Of a DNA stretch of 64,000 bases, positions 12,180 to 21,370 are shown piece by piece (position 1 is the first letter of the stretch; the number at the start of each line of letters is the position of its first letter). Made by a program: the position numbers and the translations under genes. Below the pieces are notes generated by a model. That model was not told the origin of the DNA. It ran no database searches and saw only the letters and a program-made list of their open reading frames with translations. The DNA is from Acidovorax delafieldii (GTDB lineage Bacteria; Pseudomonadota; Gammaproteobacteria; Burkholderiales; Burkholderiaceae_C). Location: NCBI RefSeq assembly GCF_007993815.1, contig NZ_VJWE01000018.1:124001-188000 (forward strand), in the 5' to 3' direction.

Positions 12180-14524
12180 ACGCCCCCCACACCATCGCAG
12201 AGACCGCCCTGCCCGCGCCCACCCGCGCCGCCATGGGCCAGTCGTACATCCACGAAAGCGCCCGCGCCCAGGTGGCGGGCGCCGCGCACTACATCGACGA
12301 CCTGCCGGAGGTGAAGGGCACGCTGTACGCAGCGCCCATCCTCTCCACCGTGGCCCACGGCACCCTGAACGGGGTGGATGCCACCGCCGCCCTCGCGCTG
12401 CCCGGTGTGCGCGGTGTGGTGCTGGCCAGCGACGTGCCCGGCGACAAGATCCTGGCCGCGTTCGGACACGACGAGCCCGTGTTTGCGCTGGACAGCGTGC
12501 AGTTTGTCGGCCAGGTGATCGGCCTGGTGGTGGCCGACTCGGTCATGCAGGCGCGCCGCGCCGTGCGGGCGGTGAAGCTCGACATCACCCCCCTGCCCGC
12601 CGTGCTGACGGTGCAGGACGCGCTGAAGGCGCAAAGCTATGTGCTGCCGCCGGTGTTTGTGCGCCGGGGCGATGCGGCCACAGGCCTCGCGCAATCGGCG
12701 CACCGCATGCAGGGAGCGTTTGAAGTCGGCGGTCAGGAGCACTTCTACCTGGAGGGCCAGATCGCCTACGCCATGCCTCTGGAGCAAAAGCAGTGGTGGA
12801 TCTACTCCAGCACCCAGCACCCCGGCGAAGTGCAGCACTGGGTAGCGCACGCGCTGGGCATCGACAACCACGCGGTCAAGGTGGAATGCCGCCGCATGGG
12901 CGGTGGCTTTGGCGGCAAGGAGACCCAGGCCGGGCACCTGGCTGTGTGGGCCGCCGTGGCCGCCAACAAGCTGGGCCGCCCCATCAAGCTGCGGCTGGAC
13001 CGGGACGAGGACTTCATTGTCACCGGCAAGCGCCACCCGTTTGCGTACGAGTACGACGTGGGCTTTGACGACACGGGCCGCATCACGGGCCTGAAGCTCC
13101 AGATGGCCGCCAACTGCGGCTTCAGCGCCGACCTGTCGGGCCCCGTGGCCGACCGCGCGGTGTTCCATGCCGACAACGCGTACTACCTGAGCGATGTCGA
13201 GATCGCGTCGTACCGCTGCAAGACGAATACCCAGAGCCACACCGCCTTCCGCGGCTTCGGTGGCCCGCAGGGCGTGATCGTGATCGAGGCCATCCTGGGC
13301 GACATCGCGCGCGCGCTGGGTCTGGACGCACAGGACGTGCGCCTGGCCAACCTGTACGGCAAGGACGCGAGCACGGGCCGCCACGTCACCCACTACCAGA
13401 TGGCGGTGGAAGACAACATCCTGCACGAGCTGCTGCCCACGCTGGAGCAGACCTCGCACTACCGCCAACGCCAAGCCGAGATTGCGGACTGGAACGCGCA
13501 CAACCCGATCATCAAGCGCGGCATCGCCATCACACCCGTCAAGTTCGGCATCAGCTTCACGGCCACGCTGTTCAACCAGGCGGGCGCGCTGGTGCACGTG
13601 TACACCGACGGCAGCGTGCAGGTAAACCACGGCGGCACCGAAATGGGCCAGGGCCTGCACACCAAGGTGGCGCAGATCGTGGCCGACGAGCTGGGCGTGC
13701 CCCTGCACCGCGTGCTGGTGACGGCCAGCGACACCAGCAAGGTGCCCAACGCCAGCGCCACCGCCGCCAGCAGCGGCACCGACCTGAACGGCCGCGCCGC
13801 CCAGTACGCCGCGCGCAACGTGCGCGACAACCTGGCCTCGTTTGTGTGCGGGCTGGACGGCTGCGGCGCAGGCGCGATCCAGTTTGCGGGCGGCCAGGTG
13901 ATCTCGCCCAAGACGGTGCGCAGTTTTGAAGAGGTGGTGCAGGCCGCGTACGCCAACCGCATCCAGCTGTGGAGCGACGGCTTTTACCGCACGCCCAAGA
14001 TCCACTACGACAAGACCACCCTCACCGGGCGCCCGTTCTACTACTTTGCCTACGGCGCCGCCTGCACGGAGGTGGCCATCGACACCCTGACCGGCGAGAG
14101 CCGTGTGCTGAAGGTGGACATCCTTCACGACGTGGGCCACAGCATCAACCCGGCCATCGACATCGGCCAGATCGAGGGCGGGTTTGTGCAGGGCATGGGC
14201 TGGCTGACGACCGAGCAGTTGGTGTGGAACGACAAGGGCACCCTCGCCACCCACGCGCCCAGCACCTACAAGATTCCCGCCACGGGCGACATCCCGGCGC
14301 ACTTCAACGTCCACCTGTGGCCCGAGGCGAATCGGGAGGACAACGTGGGTGGCAGCAAGGCGGTGGGGGAGCCGCCGTTCATGCTGGCGATCAGCGTGTA
14401 CGAGGCGCTGCGCAATGCGGTGGCAGCGGGGCGTAGCGGCGTGGATGCTGCGGCGCCAGTGGTGTTGACGGCGCCGGCGACTGCGGAGAATGTGCTGAAG
14501 GCGTTGGGGCGGTTGGGAGAGTGA
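12176..14524 (+). CDS. xdhB: xanthine dehydrogenase large (molybdopterin) subunit
   Basis: A 782-residue molybdopterin-binding subunit. Aldehyde oxidase/xanthine dehydrogenase a/b-hammerhead domain at about 25-135, then the Mo-cofactor domain with MGGGFGGKETQ (about 240-250) and TAFRGFGGPQG (about 355), whose arginine contacts the purine. The catalytic glutamate lies in VGGSKAVGEPPFML near residue 730. All key residues are present, so the enzyme should be active. It overlaps xdhA by four bases (ATGA), as expected for subunits made in equal amounts. No maturation gene follows; the transcript runs into a large inverted-repeat region. Confidence 0.97.
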
Positions 14525-14537
14525 CGTTTTTGGCTTC

Positions 14538-15350
14538 TGGCGATAATGGGATATGGGTTGGTAGCTATTGATTTTGTAGTGTTTGGTTGTGTGCGCTGAC
14601 TGAGTCGCATGCCTTTGTTAAGGGCGGAGGCCGGGAGTCGCCCGGCAGGCGAGGCACTTTTCTTTGCTTCGCCAAAGAAAAGTGCCCAAAAGAAAGGCGA
14701 CCCCGCTGTCTGCGTCCCCTGCGCTGACGCTACGGGGCAACCTGCGGTGCTCGGGTTTGGCGGGGTCTCGCTCAACTCGCGCCGCTGCGCGTCGCTCAGA
14801 CACACGCGAGCCCTGATCCGCCAAACCCTGCGCTCCTCGGCGCATCCACAGGGGCACTGGGGGCAGAACTTCCACACGGGCCATTGCTTCGCTCGGCCCC
14901 AACTCGCGGGCGCAAGCGCCACGCGCTGCGCAGCCTGGGCCGAGCGCAGCAATGGCCCGAATGGATGTTGGCTGTTCGGCTGTTCGGATGTCCCACCCCT
15001 GCTGGCTGCGCCTGCGGCGGGGCGGTTGCGGGGTGGCATGGGCGTCGGAGCGCCCATGCTTCGTGCTCTGACTCGCCGCAGTTGTTTGAACGAAGCGCGC
15101 CAGCGCGCAGTGAGTTCTGCGGCGCACCCCGCAACCGACACGCCGCAGGTTTGCCCCGTAGCGAAGCGCAGGGGTCGCAGACTGGGGGTCGCCTTTTCTT
15201 TGGTGACTTTCTTTTGGCGAAGCAAAAGAAAGTTACTCGCACGCCGGGCGACTCCCGGCCTCCGCCCTTACCAAAGGCATGCGGCCCAATCAGCAACCAC
15301 AAGAAAACGCTACAAAATCAATAGCTATCACCGCATATCCCACTAGCGCA
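14538..15350. repeat. large imperfect inverted repeat between convergent genes
   Basis: An 842-bp gene-free stretch separates xdhB from the convergent GGDEF gene. Its outer arms, about 14540-14750 and 15138-15348, are imperfect reverse complements over roughly 210 bp. They share GGCGGAGGCCGGGAGTCGCC, GCATGCCTTTG and TAGCTATTGATTTTGTAG. The spacer holds a further strong hairpin (14881-14899 with 14938-14956, 17 of 19 positions paired). Open frames on both strands here look alike and are artefacts of the repeat. It probably works as a bidirectional terminator or is a mosaic of interspersed elements; no coding function is seen. Confidence 0.75.
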
Positions 15351-15366
15351 TCCAGCCCAAAAGCCC

Positions 15367-17493
15367 TCAAACAGGCCCCAAAGCCATCCGCCCCGAAGAA
15401 GTCACCGACGCATCCCTCGCATGCCGCGTCTCCACCCGGTTGCGCCCCGCCCGCTTGGCGTCATAACAAGCCATGTCCGCCGCATACAACACCGACGGCA
15501 CATCCTGCAAGCTGGCGTCCAGCACCACCAGCCCGATGCTCACCCCCAGCGTAAAACTGCGCCCCTGGTACGACGGCTCCCACGCGCGCACCGCCGCACG
15601 CAACTGCTCGGCCACGGCCTGGCCGCGTGCCAGAGCGCAACCAGGCAACACCACCGCAAACTCGTCCCCCCCCAGGCGTGCCGCCCAGCCGATCTGGCGC
15701 ACATGGGACGCCAGCAGCCGGGCCACGTGGCGCAGCACGTCGTCGCCCGCGTCGTGGCCCGCAATGTCGTTGACCACGGTGAAATGGTCCAGGTCGAGGA
15801 ACAGCACCACCCCGTCGCCCTGGGTCTCACCGCTCTCCTCATCGGCGGCGGGCACCACAGCGCGCTGGCGGGCCGACCGCTCGGCCATCAGCTGACCCAG
15901 GCGCTCGTCAAACGCGGCGCGGTTGTACAGCTGCGTCAGCGCATCGTGCGCGCGGCCCCAGGACTGCTGCACCTGGGCCTCGCGCGCGGCAGTGATGTCT
16001 TCCAGAATCCACACGGTGCCACCGTGCACCTCCTCGGGGCGCACGCCCTGGCCCTGCACGCGGGCCCACACGGGGGTGCCGTCCTTGCGCAAAAAGCAGA
16101 CATCGCCGTCGAACGCGCCATGCGCCGCCACCTCGGCGCGCACACGGTCTCCCACCTGGGCATAGTCGGCGTCGCTGGCGTACAGGATGCGCGCGGGGCG
16201 GCCCTGCAGCTCCTGCGCGCTGTAGCCCAGCATCACACAGGCCTGGTGGCTCACCACCTCCAGCATGCCGTGGCGGGTGATGACGATGCCCACCGGGGCG
16301 CTGTCCAGCACGGCCTGGAACTGGCCGACCACCGTGTCCTTGCGCGACTGCTGCAGGCTGCCCTGCTGCACCAGGCCCTGGAACACCCGTACCAGTTCGC
16401 CCACCTCGCCGCCCGCGCGGGGCCAGTGCACATCTTGCGCAGGCTGCTGGCGCGCGCTGGTCCTGAGCAACTGGCGCGCCTTGAAGGTCAGCTGCGCCAG
16501 CGGCTGGGCCATCCAGCCCATCAGCGCCACCGCCAGCAGCATGCACAGCACCATGCTGGCCACCGCCAGCCACCAGGCTTCGCGCTGGGCGCCGCGCAGC
16601 GGTGCCAGCAGCGCCTGCGACTGGCTCACGCGCGCCACGATCCACTGCGGCAGCGGCATGCCCGCCATGCTCACGATGTGGTCGGACTGCACATGGGTCA
16701 TGCCCCGCCCCACCACCGGCTGGGCCTGGCTTTGCCAGCGCGTGTACACCGGGGCCAGGCCCACTTCATCACGCACCTGGCCCAGCACGCGGGTGGGGTC
16801 GGAGTGCGACAGGATGGTGCCGTCGCGGGTGAAGACGATGAGCTGCGAGTCATCGCGGGCGGGCAGCGTCATCGACGGTGGCAGCAGGCTTTGGGATTGC
16901 AGGCGCAACGCCCCTGCCACCACACCCACCACCGTGCCGTCTTCGCGGTGCAGGGGCATGGTGAACATGACCCGCGCCTCGCCCCGGCGGCCGGCGATCA
17001 GCTCGGACACCAGGGGCTTGCCATCCACCAGGGTGCGGCGCAGGGCATCGCGTTCGGTGGGGTCCAGGTCCGCGGCCTTTTCGATCTGACCGGCGCGCAA
17101 ATTCAGGCGCAGTTCGCCGTTGTCGCGGGCGACCTGCATGGTGTCGAAGAACTGCACCGCAGGCAGGCCCTGCTGCAGCAGCCATTCCAGCGACGAGGGT
17201 GACTCCAGCATCGCCGGTGTGATGCCTGCGGCCACGGTGCGCAGCACCTTCTGGCTTTGTTCGATCTTGCTGGCCAGCAACCGGGCCACCACCTCGACCT
17301 CGTCGGTCTGCTGGCTCACCACCCGGCGCATGGCCTCCTGCCCGGAGGCCCGAGTCACCAGCCAGGCGGCCACCGCCCCCGACAGCGCCACCGCCAGCGC
17401 CGCCACCAGCATCAGCCGCAGCACCAGGGCGCCGGGCACCAGCCAGCCCGGATCAAGGTCCGGGGCTGCCTTGGGGCCGGGCGGCGGCGTCAT
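15367..17493 (-). CDS. membrane sensor diguanylate cyclase (double-CACHE/HAMP-like/PAS/GGDEF)
   Basis: A 708-residue protein. TM1 is about residues 24-46, followed by a periplasmic sensor region of about 270 residues of CACHE type, then TM2 about 310-335. A HAMP-like linker leads to a PAS domain (about 395-510, SAPVGIVITRHGMLEVVSHQ). The GGDEF domain has YNRAAFDERL, FLDLDHFTVVND and the active-site signature RLGGDEFAVVLPG. The inhibitory I-site is absent: RQIG occupies the usual RxxD position. It should make c-di-GMP from GTP in response to a periplasmic ligand and an internal PAS signal. It is transcribed towards the inverted repeat and has no obvious operon partner. Confidence 0.93.
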   Translation of the reverse strand: MTPPPGPKAAPDLDPGWLVPGALVLRLMLVAALAVALSGAVAAWLVTRASGQEAMRRVVSQQTDEVEVVARLLASKIEQSQKVLRTVAAGITPAMLESPSSLEWLLQQGLPAVQFFDTMQVARDNGELRLNLRAGQIEKAADLDPTERDALRRTLVDGKPLVSELIAGRRGEARVMFTMPLHREDGTVVGVVAGALRLQSQSLLPPSMTLPARDDSQLIVFTRDGTILSHSDPTRVLGQVRDEVGLAPVYTRWQSQAQPVVGRGMTHVQSDHIVSMAGMPLPQWIVARVSQSQALLAPLRGAQREAWWLAVASMVLCMLLAVALMGWMAQPLAQLTFKARQLLRTSARQQPAQDVHWPRAGGEVGELVRVFQGLVQQGSLQQSRKDTVVGQFQAVLDSAPVGIVITRHGMLEVVSHQACVMLGYSAQELQGRPARILYASDADYAQVGDRVRAEVAAHGAFDGDVCFLRKDGTPVWARVQGQGVRPEEVHGGTVWILEDITAAREAQVQQSWGRAHDALTQLYNRAAFDERLGQLMAERSARQRAVVPAADEESGETQGDGVVLFLDLDHFTVVNDIAGHDAGDDVLRHVARLLASHVRQIGWAARLGGDEFAVVLPGCALARGQAVAEQLRAAVRAWEPSYQGRSFTLGVSIGLVVLDASLQDVPSVLYAADMACYDAKRAGRNRVETRHARDASVTSSGRMALGPV

Positions 17494-17883
17494 GGACGCG
17501 TCCCCCCTGCAGGCTGATGGGCACGCTCAAAGTTCGGCATGGGGACGGGTCATGGCAGACATGTCCCAACAAATATACGCAGGGCCTGTGCCCGGGGGCT
17601 TGGGTGGAACCCTTGGGTAAAGCCAAGGAAAAACCCTGAGCCCGTCGGGGTGCGGGAAGGGTACGGGAAGGGTGTGTGGAGGGATGGAAGCGGACTGCGG
17701 CAAGGGCCCTGCAGCGTGGTGCCAGCTCCCACAGCCAGGCAGAACGTGCCACCACCCAAGGCGCATCGCCCCGGGGTGCGGGGCTTGTCAGCAAATGCAA
17801 CGCAAGGGCAGTCCGTGGCTGCCGGCAGGCGCAACCCGACAGTCGCTGCAGGGCGTCAAGAACGCGGTGTCAAGAACGCTGTG
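17494..17883. other. gene-free interval with a G-quadruplex-like run
   Basis: The 390 bp between the GGDEF gene start and the Crp/Fnr gene end show no credible gene. On the plus strand five to six G-runs lie close together (17647-17650, 17654-17656, 17659-17661, 17665-17667, 17670-17672, then 17681-17683), including the direct repeat GCGGGAAGGG/ACGGGAAGGG. This fits the G3-N(2-3) quadruplex pattern. The GGDEF promoter must lie here, but no clear -35/-10 pair was identified. Confidence 0.45.
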
Positions 17884-18507
17884 TCAGCAGCCCGCCATCG
17901 ACTGCAATGCCCGTGGCTGGGGCAGCGCCAGCACATTGCCGGTGCCGTGGATCAGGCCCAGCTCGCGCAGGTGGCGCAGCACGCGCGAGAAGGTTTCGGG
18001 CGCAATGCCCAGCTGCGCTGCAATCAGGCGTTTGCGCTGGTGCAGGGTGACCTGCATGGCGCCGCTGTGGTCGGGCTGGGCGTGGTTCAGCAGCCACTGC
18101 GCGCAGCGCGATTCGGCGTCCTGCGCCAGGCGGCTCACGGCCAGCTCGGACTGCTGCCGGTAGCCCTGCGCCATGTCCAGCAGCAGCCCCCGCGCGCCCG
18201 CAGGCATGGCGGCCAGGCTGCGGCGAAACTCCTCGATGGGGATGCGCCGCACATGCACACGCGTGTCGGCCACCATGTCCACCGGTAGCGGCAGGCCCAT
18301 CAGGGCCGACGCGGCGTCGAGCCAGAACGGCCCCTCGACGGCACCGAGCTGGTGGCGCAGGAAACCGTCGTCCAGCACACCGCGCAGCACACGGCCGTTT
18401 TCGAGGTGCAGCACCGTCGTCAGCACCTCATTGCGCCTGCGCAGCACTTCGCCGGGGGCGATCACCTCGGTGTCAGCGGGCAGAGAAAAAAGGGTAGATG
18501 GCAGCAT
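17884..18507 (-). CDS. Crp/Fnr-family transcriptional regulator
   Basis: A 207-residue regulator with an N-terminal cyclic-nucleotide-binding-like beta barrel and a C-terminal winged helix (TLHQRKRLIAAQLGIAPETFSRVLRHLRELGLI). The barrel lacks the FNR iron-sulfur cysteines and a clear cAMP phosphate cassette, so the effector is unknown. The start at 18507 is preferred over 18543. The longer form would begin inside an FNR-like box (18543-18556), which makes better sense as an upstream operator. The gene diverges from the porin at 18800. Confidence 0.9.
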   Translation of the reverse strand: MLPSTLFSLPADTEVIAPGEVLRRRNEVLTTVLHLENGRVLRGVLDDGFLRHQLGAVEGPFWLDAASALMGLPLPVDMVADTRVHVRRIPIEEFRRSLAAMPAGARGLLLDMAQGYRQQSELAVSRLAQDAESRCAQWLLNHAQPDHSGAMQVTLHQRKRLIAAQLGIAPETFSRVLRHLRELGLIHGTGNVLALPQPRALQSMAGC

Positions 18508-18542
18508 GGAAGCCACTGTGCCGTGCGGCTGCGCCCGTGGCA

Positions 18543-18556
18543 TTGAGCCACATCAA
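18543..18556. promoter_or_regulatory. FNR/Crp-type operator
   Basis: TTGAGCCACATCAA matches the FNR-class consensus TTGAT-N4-ATCAA with a single mismatch. It lies 36 bp upstream of the Crp/Fnr regulator start, pointing to autoregulation, and about 245 bp from the divergent porin. Confidence 0.55.
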
Positions 18557-18799
18557 AGCCGCACCATGTCGCCCGCCCCGCGCGCCCCAGGTTTGCGCCA
18601 AAACACACGAAAACTGCGCCAGCAACGTGCATGGGTGCGCCCTGAACCGGCCAAAAAGTATGTAAACAGGTGTTGCACCAGGGCATGGAACTTGCGATGC
18701 CCCAACTGCGGGCCCCGCCCTGCACCACGGTGCAACAGGGGCCGCGTCTCCCCTTGCACCCGCCGGACCTCCGGCGCTTTCTTCCCCAGGAATCACTCC

Positions 18800-19840
18800 A
18801 TGAAAAAAAACCTGATTGCACTGTCTCTATCGCTCAGTGGCGCCCTGCTGTGCTCCACCGGCGCCCAGGCCCAGAGCTCCGTCCAGCTGATGGGCTTGAC
18901 CGATGTGTTTGTGGGCTCCATGAAAAACGCCGGTGACGCCGGCAGCAGCAGGGTGGTCAACAGCGGCGGCATGACCACGTCGTGGTTCGGATTCAAGGGC
19001 ACCGAAGACCTGGGCGGCGGGCTCAAGGCCAACTTTGCGCTCACCTCGTTCATCAAGGTGGACAGCGGCATCCAGGGCCGATTTGCCAACGACACGTTCT
19101 TCTCGCGCGATGCCAACGTGGGCCTGAGCGACAGCTGGGGCACCGTGACCGTGGGGCGCGGCCTGGCCCCCAACTTCCTGCCGTCCATCCTGTCGAACCC
19201 GCTGGGCGACTCGTTCACCTTTGCACCGCTGATCCTGCACATGAACGTGCCTCTGTTCAACGGCACGGGCTGGGGTTCGACCACGCCATCCGACACCGGC
19301 TGGTCCAACGAAATCATCTACAGCACGCCCAACCTGGGCGGCCTGACCGCCAACCTGCACTACCAGTTTGGCGAGGTCGCGGGCGACAGCAGCAAGAAGA
19401 ACGTGGGCATCAACGCGCTGTACTTCAACGGCCCCGTCACCCTTACCGGCTTCTACGAGCGCGACCAGATGAGCAACCCCGCCGTGCCCAGCACCTACCT
19501 GGGCACCACCAAGACCGACTGGATGCTGGGCGGCGCGTATGACTTTGCGATCGTGAAGGCCTTTGCCAGCTACGGCCAGGCCAAGGCCGACAACACCACC
19601 AACAAGGCCAAGACCACGCAGCTGGGCGTGTCGGTGCCCGCAGGCGCCACCGGCAAGGTGCTGGCCTCGTGGGCGCAGACCAAGATGACGGCCACCGACA
19701 TCTCGCGCAAGACCTTCACCGTGGGGTATGACTACTTCCTGTCCAAGCGCACCGATGTGTACGTGATGGCCATGAACGACCGCATCACCAACCAGACCAA
19801 GGGCAACAGCTTCGGCGTGGGCATCCGCCACCGGTTCTGA
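18800..19840 (+). CDS. Gram-negative porin
   Basis: A 346-residue outer-membrane porin of the betaproteobacterial trimeric type (Omp32-like). The signal peptide is MKKNLIALSLSLSGALLCSTGAQA. The mature protein starts QSSVQLMGLTDVFVG, has the conserved SWFGFKGTEDLGGGLKANFAL strand-turn-strand, and ends GVGIRHRF with the terminal phenylalanine needed for outer-membrane assembly. The start has AGGAA about 9 bases upstream. It diverges from the Crp/Fnr gene and may be controlled by it. Substrate preference cannot be read from sequence. Confidence 0.93.
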   Translation: MKKNLIALSLSLSGALLCSTGAQAQSSVQLMGLTDVFVGSMKNAGDAGSSRVVNSGGMTTSWFGFKGTEDLGGGLKANFALTSFIKVDSGIQGRFANDTFFSRDANVGLSDSWGTVTVGRGLAPNFLPSILSNPLGDSFTFAPLILHMNVPLFNGTGWGSTTPSDTGWSNEIIYSTPNLGGLTANLHYQFGEVAGDSSKKNVGINALYFNGPVTLTGFYERDQMSNPAVPSTYLGTTKTDWMLGGAYDFAIVKAFASYGQAKADNTTNKAKTTQLGVSVPAGATGKVLASWAQTKMTATDISRKTFTVGYDYFLSKRTDVYVMAMNDRITNQTKGNSFGVGIRHRF

Positions 19841-19887
19841 GGCCTGCACAGGGCGCCCGGGGCCTTTTCCAAGCCCCAGCGGCCCCA

Positions 19888-19930
19888 GGCGCAAGTGCGA
19901 TATGCCTGAGCAGCTACAAAATCAGTAGCA
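19888..19930. repeat. interspersed repeat, copy between porin and glycerate kinase
   Basis: GCGCAAGTGCGATATGCC then GAGCAGCTACAAAATCAGTA is the reverse complement of the element at 49551-49602 (GTAGCTGCTCAGGCATATTG). It overlaps the last codons of the convergent glycerate kinase gene. Confidence 0.6.
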
Positions 19931-21278
19931 CTCGGAAATCGTTCACGTTGGTGTGCGTAGGGCCGGTGACCAGCAGGTCGTCCAGCCCCGCAAAAAATCC
20001 CCAGGCGTCGTTGCGCGCCAGGTGGTCGTCGATGCGCAGGCCTGCAGCGCCTGCGCGCGCCAGCGTGTCGGGGCACACAAAGGCCCCCGCGTTGTCTTCG
20101 CTGCCGTCGATGCCGTCGGTGTCGGCCGCCAGCGCCCACACGGCGGGCTCGCCCTGCAGCGCCTGCGCCAGGCCCAGGCAAAACTCGCCCGCACGCCCGC
20201 CCCGCCCCCGAGGCACACCGGGTGCACGCGGACGCACGGTGACGGTGGTCTCCCCCCCCGACAGGATCACACACGGCGCCGCAAACGGCTGGCCGCGCCG
20301 CGCCACCGCGCGGGCCAGCGCCGCATGCACCTTGCCCACTTCGCGCGACTCGCCCTCGATCTCATCCGACAGCACATGCGCAGGCAGCCCCGCTGAACGG
20401 GCCAGCGCGGCCGCGGCCTCCAGCGCCTGCTGAGGCGTGGCGATCAGATGCACGGCATGCCCGGCAAAGCGCGCGTCGCCGGGTTTGGGCGTCTCCAGGC
20501 GGCCTGCCTCCAGCGCAGTGCGGATGGCCGGGGGTACCTCGATGCCATAGCGCGCCAGAATGGCCAACGCATCGGCGCAGGTGGTCGCATCCGGCACGGT
20601 GGGGCCGCTGGCGATCACCGACGGGTCGTCGCCGGGCACGTCGCTGATGGTGAGCGTGACCACGCGCGCTGGCGCACAGGCCGCCGCCAGGCGCCCGCCC
20701 TTGATGCGCGAGAGGTGCTTGCGCACGCAGTTCATCTCGCCAATGTGCGCGCCGCTGTCGAGCAGGGCGCGGTTGATGCGCTGCTTGTCTTCCAGCGTCA
20801 CCCAGTCGCAGGGCAAGGTCAGCAGGGACGAGCCCCCGCCCGAGATCAGGCACAGCACCAGGTCGTGCTCCGTCAGCCCCTGGGTCAGATCGAGAATGCG
20901 CTGCGCCGCGGCCAGCCCCGCCGCATCGGGCACGGGGTGCGCGGCCTCCACCACCTCGATGCGCTGCGGCACGCCCGCAGGCCGGGGCGGAACATGCCCG
21001 TAGCGGGTGACCACCAGGCCCGACAGGGGCGCGTCCTGCGGCCACAGAGCCTCCAGTGCCTGGGCCATGGCGCCCCCCGCCTTGCCCGCGCCCAGCACCA
21101 GGGTGCGCCCCCCGCTCTCGCGGCTGGGCGGCTGGGGCAGCCACTGGCGCATGCCGTGCAGGGGTTGTGCGCTGTGCACTGCGGCATCAAACAGCGCCTT
21201 CAAAAAGGCGCGGGGGTGGGTGCGGTAGTCCGGCAGGGAGGGGCTGGCTGGCTGGGTTTCTGGGTGCATGCCGCGCAT
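19914..21278 (-). CDS. glycerate 2-kinase (MOFRL family)
   Basis: A 454-residue kinase of the GckA/TtuD type. An N-terminal DUF4147 domain (VLGAGKAGGAMAQALEA, LCLISGGGSSLL, NCVRKHLSRIKGG, ISDVPGDDPSVIASGPTVPD) is followed by the C-terminal MOFRL domain (CVILSGGETTV, ALAADTDGIDGSEDNAGA). It phosphorylates D-glycerate with ATP. In this setting it would complete the glyoxylate to tartronate semialdehyde to glycerate route that drains glyoxylate from ureidoglycolate, although gcl and glxR are not in the window. Older annotations call the family hydroxypyruvate reductase. The start at 21278 or three codons later (21269) cannot be decided; neither has a good RBS. Confidence 0.92.
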   Translation of the reverse strand: MRGMHPETQPASPSLPDYRTHPRAFLKALFDAAVHSAQPLHGMRQWLPQPPSRESGGRTLVLGAGKAGGAMAQALEALWPQDAPLSGLVVTRYGHVPPRPAGVPQRIEVVEAAHPVPDAAGLAAAQRILDLTQGLTEHDLVLCLISGGGSSLLTLPCDWVTLEDKQRINRALLDSGAHIGEMNCVRKHLSRIKGGRLAAACAPARVVTLTISDVPGDDPSVIASGPTVPDATTCADALAILARYGIEVPPAIRTALEAGRLETPKPGDARFAGHAVHLIATPQQALEAAAALARSAGLPAHVLSDEIEGESREVGKVHAALARAVARRGQPFAAPCVILSGGETTVTVRPRAPGVPRGRGGRAGEFCLGLAQALQGEPAVWALAADTDGIDGSEDNAGAFVCPDTLARAGAAGLRIDDHLARNDAWGFFAGLDDLLVTGPTHTNVNDFRVLLIL

Positions 21279-21370
21279 TGTGCAGCGGCCGCACCAGTCA
21301 CGTTGCTGTAACTAGCCTGTCACACACCACCGGTATCGTCGGCACCCTTGCTCAGGGACCCACAACAGCC

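Noticed and set aside
14609..15346. Long open frames on both strands in the xdhB/GGDEF gap
   Set aside because: Their translations mirror each other because the DNA is an inverted repeat; no RBS, no domain, low-complexity Ser/Arg/Ala content.
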